This document shows positions 54,026-61,500 of a DNA stretch of 64,000 nucleotides, one piece after another (positions within the stretch are counted from its first letter, which is position 1; every line of letters starts with the position of its first letter). Under the pieces are notes generated by a model that made no database searches, had not been told where the DNA came from, and saw only the letters and a list, made by a program, of their open reading frames with translations. The position numbers were made by a program, and so were the translations under genes. Origin of the DNA: Mucilaginibacter sp. UR6-11 (GTDB lineage Bacteria > Bacteroidota > Bacteroidia > Sphingobacteriales > Sphingobacteriaceae); the NCBI RefSeq assembly GCF_020880695.1, contig NZ_JAJIWO010000004.1, forward strand, positions 62,001-126,000, in the 5' to 3' direction.

Positions 54026-55024
54026 TCAGACCAACATTACCGCCGCATCGGGCTCTGCACCTTTGCTTAGTTGGTCAATACTCGTCAGGGTAATTTCTGC
54101 GATCTGGTCTAATGCTTCTTCGGTAAAAAAGCCCTGGTGCCCGGTGACCAGCACATTCGGGAAACCTGTTAATCGCTGGATCGTATCGTCATCAATGATA
54201 GTGCCCGACAGGTCCTTGAAAAACAGCTTTTCTTCCTGTTCATACACATCTATCCCCAGGTAGCCGATATTCCGCGCTTTTAACCCTGTAATTACATCTT
54301 CGGTATTGATCAGTCCGCCGCGGCTGGTATTGATGAGCGTTACGCCTTTCTTCATCAGTGCGATCACTTCCCTGTTAACCAGGTGGTGGTTATCTGCCGT
54401 AAGCGGGCAATGCAGTGAAATGATATCTGCCGAACTTATTACGTCCTCAAAAGTACCATAGCTTACGCCTGCTGCACGCAACGTTTCATCCACCACCGGG
54501 TCAAACGCCATAACCTTACAGCCAAAGCCCAGCATGATCTTACAAAACGCTTTACCGATCTTACCCGTACCTATCACGCCTACCGTTTTGCCATGCAGGT
54601 TAAAACCCAGTAACCCGTTAAGCGAATAATTTTGCTCGCGCACCCGGTTGTAAGCTTTATGCGTTTTGCGGTTAAGCGTCAGCAGCATAGCTACGGCATG
54701 CTCGGCCACCGCCTCGGGCGAATAAGCCGGAACCCGGCATACCCTTATCCCCAATTTACGCGCGGTTTCAAGCTGCACATTGTTAAAGCCCGCGCAACGC
54801 AGCGCAATTACTTTTACCCCTTTGGTGGCCAGGGTTGTTATCACCTCAATTGTAAGTTTGTCGTTCACAAAAACGCATACCGCATAGGTGTGCTCGTTAA
54901 CCGCGTTCACAATATGCGGCCCCAGGTGGGTTTCCAGGTAGTCAAGCTCAAAGCCAAAAGTTTTGTTATGCTTGTTAAAAAACTGAATATCGTATGGCTT
55001 GGCCGAAAAGAAAAGAATTTTCAT
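54026..55024 (-). CDS. ldhA: D-lactate dehydrogenase (2-hydroxyacid dehydrogenase)
   Basis: This 332-residue NAD-dependent enzyme reduces pyruvate to D-lactate during fermentation. The NAD motif is GVIGTGKIGKAF. The catalytic residues are Arg in NTSRGGLINTEDV, Glu in GIDVYEQEE and His in VTGHQGFFT. N-terminal IALRCAGFNNVQLETA is typical of the LdhA group. It has room for a promoter upstream, but no exact FNR-like box or TAnnTTTG was found there. An acceptor other than pyruvate cannot be excluded. Confidence 0.93.
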   Translation of the reverse strand: MKILFFSAKPYDIQFFNKHNKTFGFELDYLETHLGPHIVNAVNEHTYAVCVFVNDKLTIEVITTLATKGVKVIALRCAGFNNVQLETARKLGIRVCRVPAYSPEAVAEHAVAMLLTLNRKTHKAYNRVREQNYSLNGLLGFNLHGKTVGVIGTGKIGKAFCKIMLGFGCKVMAFDPVVDETLRAAGVSYGTFEDVISSADIISLHCPLTADNHHLVNREVIALMKKGVTLINTSRGGLINTEDVITGLKARNIGYLGIDVYEQEEKLFFKDLSGTIIDDDTIQRLTGFPNVLVTGHQGFFTEEALDQIAEITLTSIDQLSKGAEPDAAVMLV

Positions 55025-55160
55025 GGTGATAATCGATTAAATAGCTGCGCCTGAATTAATTATCCCGGGAAATTTTATCATATCGGGGCACGCAACTAAC
55101 CGGCAATAAAGCTAACCATATTATAAGCAAAACTTTTAACTAAGATAACAGCGGTTTAAT

Positions 55161-55168
55161 TATATTTG
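55161..55168 (+). promoter_or_regulatory. -7 promoter element of tRNA-Arg
   Basis: TATATTTG matches TAnnTTTG exactly, 10 nt before the tRNA, with the start point expected near 55174. Confidence 0.55.
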
Positions 55169-55178
55169 CCCAATAATT

Positions 55179-55250
55179 GCTCCCGTAGTTCAATGGATAG
55201 AATTATGGTTTCCGGTACCATCGATATGAGTTCGAATCTCGTCGGGAGCA
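55179..55250 (+). tRNA. tRNA-Arg (anticodon CCG)
   Basis: This 72-nt cloverleaf has acceptor GCTCCCG/CGGGAGC with discriminator A, D stem GTTC/GAAT with an 8-nt loop containing GG, and anticodon stem ATGGT/ACCAT with loop TTCCGGT (anticodon CCG, reading CGG). The variable loop has 4 nt, and the T arm is ATGAG-TTCGAAT-CTCGT. No CCA is encoded. A terminator hairpin follows at once. Confidence 0.95.
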
Positions 55251-55251
55251 C

Positions 55252-55286
55252 AAAACGGCCTTTACAATATTTGTAAAGGCCGTTTT
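55252..55286 (+). terminator. Terminator after tRNA-Arg
   Basis: AAAACGGCCTTTACAA (55252-55267) pairs perfectly with TTGTAAAGGCCGTTTT (55271-55286) around a 3-nt loop, followed by TATT. Confidence 0.92.
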
Positions 55287-55338
55287 TATTTGGCCATTTT
55301 TGGAATTAGCATTTAAAGAAAGACCGAGGCTAATTTAG

Positions 55339-55566
55339 CTATTGCGGCGGTACACACTTTTGGCAATCCCATAACCCCCATACTTGATGTGAATTAAAAC
55401 AGGCACAGAGTCCAAACCTTAATTCCGCACCCGAAGGATGAGTTAAGTGAAAAGACATTTTAAACGCTTCATTTTGTAACGCTTCAGGCATCGCATCATT
55501 TACGGCCTTTGCGATGCGCTCCTTTGATTCTTCAAAGTAAGCATCCAATTCTTTTTGTGTTGGCAT
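55339..55566 (-). CDS. Small Cys-containing protein (75 aa), unknown
   Basis: The protein begins MPTQKELDAYFEESKERIAK and ends CACFNSHQVWGLWDCQKCVPPQ. The C-terminal part has C-x-C and C-x2-C, a possible metal site. It has no signal peptide. It starts 6 nt after the stop of the secreted 552-residue protein on the same strand, so the two are co-transcribed. No family is recognised. Confidence 0.65.
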   Translation of the reverse strand: MPTQKELDAYFEESKERIAKAVNDAMPEALQNEAFKMSFHLTHPSGAELRFGLCACFNSHQVWGLWDCQKCVPPQ

Positions 55567-55572
55567 AATTTA

Positions 55573-57231
55573 TTAATTTGAGGTTGTCGGTGGTGGTGGA
55601 TTATATCGTTTTGGTGCCGAAGAAAAAACATCCTGGACACCATTTAAAAGGTCTTTAAGGGCAAGATCAAGGGATAACCCAACAAATGGCCAGGCCTTTA
55701 GATGCCTTTTATCATAAAAGGCAGGTGTCGCGGGGTTGGTCGCTTCATATTGGAAATAGTACATCGAACCAAATGTGATCCGAACAGCATTTCCAAGACG
55801 ATAACCTAACCCGGTCATTAAAGTTCCCTTCGTATTGTTAAAAAATCCGCCGATGGAGTCTGCTTTCGCTTCAAGATGAGGCCCATTGGCTACATTTACC
55901 AGGCTCCATCCAAAAAATAACGACCAATAGCTTATAAATTTATGGTTATATGTCTTCCAGGCTACATCGCGGTTCAACGGCCGGAAATTAACATGAAAAC
56001 CCAGATAAGGTACGAAGGGATAAGGGTTGTTTCCTTTAACAAGCTTGGTGGTAACCACGCCAAAATCCGGGGCAATGCTGAGTTTGTTCCTGGAATCAAA
56101 ATTCTTAATTATGCTGGTACCGGTAACAAGTTGGGCATTACCTAATTTAAGATCATTAATTCCATCCAATATTGGTTTTCGGGCAATTTGCAAAGTTGTC
56201 AGTGCTGCGCTTGAATTATTCAGGTCTGCGATCATCGTTGTAAATATTGGCAAAGCGGTGGGTATGTCGGGCACATGCCCTAGCGCCAGGGACAAACTGT
56301 TTAGCTCATTAATTCCTGCGATGGCATTTTTAATATTTTGTAATTGTGCATCATAGTCTCTTGGTTCAGCAGGCTTACAATTATCACAATCAAGTGGCAT
56401 TATACCTGCTATTAAATTTTGATAATCTGCTAATTGCATAATTGCTAAAAGCCGGTTTAAGCGGATCATGGTTGACTTGGGGTCTTTCAACAGTATCGAT
56501 TTCATTTGCGGATCAAGGTCATTGGTCCTTTGTACGATAAGCTGTAATAATTTTTTCAAACCTGCATTAGTGGAAAGTGCAGGTAAGTTACGCACTGCAA
56601 ATCCCTGGTATGCTGATAGAGCAGCCTCGAATGCTGTATATCTCGCCGGCAGGCCAATTAACTGCTGCTCGTAAAAACTCTTTAAGTTCTCCATATTAGT
56701 TGCCGATTGATTTCGTTCAAAGATCACCTTAAAACCAAATTGATCATAAGCTTTCTGTCCCATATCGTCGATCAACTTTTGAGCTTTGGCCTTTGCAGCC
56801 ATATCACCATTTTTGGCAAATTCCCTGTAATTATCAAGTGCTGAGACAATATCCGATACCCCCGAAATATAGATGAATGAATAGATCTTACCTGGGTTTA
56901 GCAGATGAGGGTTTTCAATCGTGATCAGCAGGTAATTCTGTGTCCCCTGCTTTTTAACAGTAAACGTATTGATTGGTACAGGCTCGAGCGGCAATCCGGA
57001 TTGAAATGATTGTTTGAGCGTTTGTGCCCCGTGGTGTTCAATATACATTACATACGAAACGCTACTACTTGCAATTGGCACTTTAAGAATAAATGACTCA
57101 TCAAACGGCAACGGAGCTGATGGCGTTAAGGTCAGCGTATCCAGTTCGATGATTGTTTTCTGTGCGCTTGCTTTATGGCAAAAAGCTAATAACCCGAATA
57201 GCATGGCCAAGCAAAATGAGTGAGATTTCAT
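55573..57231 (-). CDS. Secreted unknown protein (552 aa)
   Basis: The N-terminus is a Sec signal peptide (FCLAMLFGLLAFCHKASAQ). The first part (about 25-140) is beta-rich, the middle (about 140-370) is helical with few motifs, and the last 150 residues have alternating hydrophobic strands (GVVTTKLVKGN, PYLGFHVNFRPLNR, GLGYRLGNAVRITFGSMYYF) like an outer-membrane beta-barrel. The C-terminus is proline-rich (RYNPPPPTTSN). I do not recognise a family. It shares an operon with a small Cys-containing protein, which hints at a two-part system. Function unknown. Confidence 0.72.
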   Translation of the reverse strand: MKSHSFCLAMLFGLLAFCHKASAQKTIIELDTLTLTPSAPLPFDESFILKVPIASSSVSYVMYIEHHGAQTLKQSFQSGLPLEPVPINTFTVKKQGTQNYLLITIENPHLLNPGKIYSFIYISGVSDIVSALDNYREFAKNGDMAAKAKAQKLIDDMGQKAYDQFGFKVIFERNQSATNMENLKSFYEQQLIGLPARYTAFEAALSAYQGFAVRNLPALSTNAGLKKLLQLIVQRTNDLDPQMKSILLKDPKSTMIRLNRLLAIMQLADYQNLIAGIMPLDCDNCKPAEPRDYDAQLQNIKNAIAGINELNSLSLALGHVPDIPTALPIFTTMIADLNNSSAALTTLQIARKPILDGINDLKLGNAQLVTGTSIIKNFDSRNKLSIAPDFGVVTTKLVKGNNPYPFVPYLGFHVNFRPLNRDVAWKTYNHKFISYWSLFFGWSLVNVANGPHLEAKADSIGGFFNNTKGTLMTGLGYRLGNAVRITFGSMYYFQYEATNPATPAFYDKRHLKAWPFVGLSLDLALKDLLNGVQDVFSSAPKRYNPPPPTTSN

Positions 57232-57724
57232 GTGATAAAGTTTAGTTTGCTAAATATCGCTACCAATAAGAATATTTCAAAGTTTTTTTTAGAAAAAATT
57301 TAACTAAACTATTGATTTTCTATTAGTTAAAAGACGATATACCGCTCATGGATTTTTTTGAAATCTGAGGCAGATTAAGTAAAATTCAGAGCGTTTTACA
57401 ACTGTCGGCACAATAAAAAATCGGTTAACCCAGAAAGGAAGCATACCCAGAAAACTGTTTAACTAATTGCAACTTAATAGTAATTTCAATGATTAAGGGC
57501 TTTTTAAATGTTGGTGTAACTACCCCCCCTTTTGATAATGTTTGCAGTATCCCACATCCTTAAAGTGGAAATAACTATTACAAGTCAATATATGGTGATC
57601 TAAGCAACTATGTCACAAAGAACCAAAGCAAATTGCACATTGCCGGTAAAACAGAGACGCTCTTCAATAACTTTAAATAAATCTCATTTATTTAATTAAT
57701 TTCGATTTATATTATATTCATTAT
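57232..57724. other. Intergenic stretch without a recognisable gene
   Basis: About 490 A+T-rich bases lie between divergent genes. No ORF with family resemblance, no exact promoter element and no hairpin with a T-run was seen by eye. It probably holds the promoters of both neighbours. Confidence 0.4.
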
Positions 57725-58459
57725 ATGAATTTTAAATCATTGATCCCCAATTCAGTTAAGCAGGAGGGCAAATATTTTCTTTATTATTTATTAAAAATTC
57801 CTTTTAACCGGGCTGGCGTACCCTCAGAGATCGTTAAATTCCTGCCAAATGATAAACCCATAAATATAATTGATATCGGTGCATCAGAAGGAAAGTTTAC
57901 AGGCATTATTAATAACCACTATAAAATTAATAAGGCTATTTTAGTTGAACCAATTGCCGACCTTAAATCAACTTTAGAAAACAAGTTTCCGGACAGATCG
58001 CGCTTCCGGGTTGAAACAATTGTTATTTCTGAAAGTACCGGAGATGTTGATTTTTATTATTCAAAGGATGCCAGTGTTTTAAGTTCTATACTCAAGGTTA
58101 AAAATGACTTTTTCGACGCTGGTTTAGCTCAGCCGGTAAAAATTAAAATCAAGTCGGAAACGCTGGATAATGTTGTGGAAAAATCCGGGCTTGAAATTAT
58201 TGATCTTCTAAAAATAGATGTACAGGGCGTTGAACATCTGGTGTTAAATTCAGGTCTTAATGCATTAAAGAAAACCCGGTTAGTTTATACCGAATTTTCG
58301 TACAAACCCATGTATGAAGGATCTTCCACATTTTTTGATCTGTTTAAAATTTTAACCGAAAACAATTTCCGGCTTGTAAGTACCACTACCGGCTGGATTA
58401 ATCCGGATGGCGAAATCATACAAGGGGATGCACTTTTCGTTAATAACCTTTTCGGGTAA
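57725..58459 (+). CDS. FkbM-family methyltransferase
   Basis: This 244-residue SAM-dependent enzyme has IIDIGASEGKFTGII (SAM motif I), AILVEPIADLKSTL, VISESTGDVDFYY and LLKIDVQGVEHLVLNSG (motif IV). FkbM enzymes methylate hydroxyls on polyketides, sugars or glycolipids. No glycosyltransferase gene is adjacent, so the substrate is unknown. It is a stand-alone gene, upstream of the alpha-2-macroglobulin gene in the same direction. Confidence 0.92.
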   Translation: MNFKSLIPNSVKQEGKYFLYYLLKIPFNRAGVPSEIVKFLPNDKPINIIDIGASEGKFTGIINNHYKINKAILVEPIADLKSTLENKFPDRSRFRVETIVISESTGDVDFYYSKDASVLSSILKVKNDFFDAGLAQPVKIKIKSETLDNVVEKSGLEIIDLLKIDVQGVEHLVLNSGLNALKKTRLVYTEFSYKPMYEGSSTFFDLFKILTENNFRLVSTTTGWINPDGEIIQGDALFVNNLFG

Positions 58460-58550
58460 AGACAAAAAATCTGCTAAGGCTATTTTATAATCTTCAGACC
58501 ACACGTCATTAAAAAAATACTTTTTTCGATAAAGCATTTTATAATTAAAA

Positions 58551-58572
58551 TTTTATAATTTTCATTATAAAA
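58551..58572. repeat. AT hairpin before the alpha-2-macroglobulin gene
   Basis: TTTTATAAT (58551-58559) and ATTATAAAA (58564-58572) form a 9-bp stem, 11 nt before the ATG at 58584. It may end the FkbM transcript or affect translation. Confidence 0.4.
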
Positions 58573-58583
58573 TCTCATCACCT

Positions 58584-61500
58584 ATGTCAACCTTAAAAAC
58601 CTTTTTTACCAGTAAAAAAGGCATCCTTATTACTGTGTCATCACTTATTTTAGTAGCGGTGGCAGCTTTTGCGATAAAGCATTTCTCAAAACCCAAAACT
58701 ATTGACAGGGCTTTTGGCAAATACATAGAATCCTATACTTCCGGTATTATTTCTAAAGAGAGCAGCATCCGTATCAAGTTGGTATCGCATGTGCAGGGCA
58801 CGCATGCGCAAAATGAGGTACTGCCCGACGGAACTTTCAGCTTCAGCCCCTCTATAAATGGAAAAGCCTACTGGGTAGATGCATTAACTATAGAATTTAA
58901 GCCCGACAAACCGCTTGATCCGGATAAAGCCTATACTGCTACATTTAAACTGGGCAAAGTGATAGCTGTTACCGATCATTTCGACAAATTTCAGTTTGGG
59001 TTTCAAACTATGGCGCCCGATTTTACGGTGATCTTTAACGGCTTACAAACCTCGCCCCGTACATCACTTGATAAAATGAAGCTTGAAGGTGTTGTACAAA
59101 CGGCCGATGCCGAAAAAAATGAGCTCGTCGAAAAGCTTATCTCGGTAAACTATCCGTCAGATACACATATTAGCTGGCAGCATAATACTTATAATCATAC
59201 CCACATTTTTACAGTTGATAAAATTACCCGTGCAACAAATGCTACCACACCATTAGGCATAACCTGGGATGGCAGTCCGCTAAATGTAAATAAGAAAGGC
59301 AATAAAAGCTACAATATACCGGCTACAGGCGATTTCAGGGTATTGGATATCCGTGCCGTACAAGACCAGGAACAGTACGTATTGGTGCAATTTTCTGACG
59401 CCATAATGGTGGGCCAGGAATTAAACGGACTGATAGGCATTGGCAATACCAGCGAGCCGGCTTACACCATTGAGGGCAGCATGGTGAAAATTTATGCGCC
59501 CGAACGTTTGGATGGCAATTACAATGTATTTGTAAACGCGGGGGTAGAAAACATATCGCACCAAAAAATCAAAAAGACATATAAGGCCAACGTATTTTTC
59601 GAGAATAAACTTCCGGCCGTTACCATACCCGGCAAAGGGGTTATTTTACCCAGTGCGGGCAAATTAATGATGCCGTTTGAAGCCGTAAACCTAAACGCGG
59701 TTGATGTAAGCATCATCAAAGTTTATGAAGACAATGTAGCTCAATATTTCCAGCAGAATGACTTTAACGGAGGCAGCGAATTAAGGCGTGTTGGCCGGCC
59801 GGTAGTAGAAAAGACCATACGGTTGGATGCTGATAAGTCTGTAAACCTGAACAGGAAAACCCGCTTTATGCTTGATCTGGATAAACTGATCCGCACAGAA
59901 CCCGGCGCTATTTACAGGGTGATCATTGGCTTCCGTAAAGAATATTCCTTATACAATTGCAGTGCAGGCGGCCCTGTTAAAACACAGAATGGTGATGAAA
60001 ATTACGGGGAAGACGAAGAAGGTTACAATGAATACGGCGGCGGCAAATCTATAAGTGATGACGATGATGATTTCTGGTCGAAGTACGATAACTATTACCC
60101 CACTAATTATAACTGGGCCGATAAGGATAACCCTTGCACCAACTCCTATTTCACCAAAGACAAATGGGCTACCCGTAATATCATAGCTTCAAACATTGGT
60201 TTGGTGGCCAAACGTGGTGCCGATAACAGTATGGTAGTTATTGCTACTGATATTTTAACGGCACAACCTATAGCGGGTTTAGAGCTGGATCTGCAGGATT
60301 ACCAGAAACAGATCATCACCCGGCAAACTACAGATGCTTATGGTTTGGCTAAATTTGATATCAAACGAAAACCTTATTTGTTAGTTGCCAGGCGGGGTGA
60401 CGAACGCGGATATTTAAAGCTGGACGATGGCAATGCCCTGCCCCTAACCCGCTTTGATATTGGCGGCGACCAGGTGCAAAGCGGCATTAAAGGTTTCATA
60501 TATGCCGAACGCGGTGTATGGCGCCCGGGGGATAGTATCTACGTTTCATTTATACTGGAAGACAAGGGCAAAAAACTACCACCGGATATGCCGCTGGAAT
60601 TTAATTTTTATAACCCGATGGGGCAAATTTATAGCCGCATTACCAAAAACAAATCTGTCGACAACTTTTATAGTTTCCATACCGCAACCCAGGTTACCGA
60701 TGTTACAGGCAACTGGACGGCTAAAATTAAAGTCGGCGGAGCCACGTTCACCAAAAACATCAAGATTGAAACCATAATGCCTAACCGCTTAAAGATAAAT
60801 CTTGACTTTAAGGGGCAGACAGAACTTACCAAAGGCGAAAATACCGAGGGCACCCTTAGTGCAAGGTGGTTATTTGGGGGGACAGCACAAAATTTAAAAG
60901 CAAAGGTTGATGCTTACCTGTCGCCGCAGGCAACGGTTTTTAAAGGCTTTGATGATTATGCGTTTGATGACCCTACCAAAACGTTTGACACCCAGGTAAG
61001 CACCGTTTTTGACGGCCGTTTGGATGCCGAAGGTAATACCGGCATAAAAGCTGATATTGAAGCAGAAAAGGAAGCTCCGGGCCAGCTCCGGGCCAATTTC
61101 CTGACAAAAGTATTTGAGCCGGGCGGCAATTTCAGTATCAACCAAATTAGCCTGCCGTATAATGTTTACAAGGGCTATGTTGGTATTAAAGCGCCAAAAG
61201 GCAATGCGTTGTCTGGTATGTTGGTTACCGGGCAGGACCACATTTTTGATATTGCCGATGTAGATACCAAAGGCAACCTGTTTAAAGGCACACGCACCGT
61301 ACAGGTTGAATTATACAAGGTTAAATGGCATTGGTGGTGGGATAATACCAGCAACCAGAGCAGCAATTTCACCCAGGATAAATACAATAAACTGATCAAA
61401 ACCGAAACCATTACACTGGTTAATGGCCGTGGTAAATGGAAAATGCGCGTTGACCAGCCGGAATGGGGACAATTTTTGGTCAAGGTTAAAGATGATGAAA

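Noticed and set aside
55179-55250. tRNA-Arg as an integration site for a mobile element
   Set aside because: No integrase gene or repeated tRNA 3' end was seen on either side.
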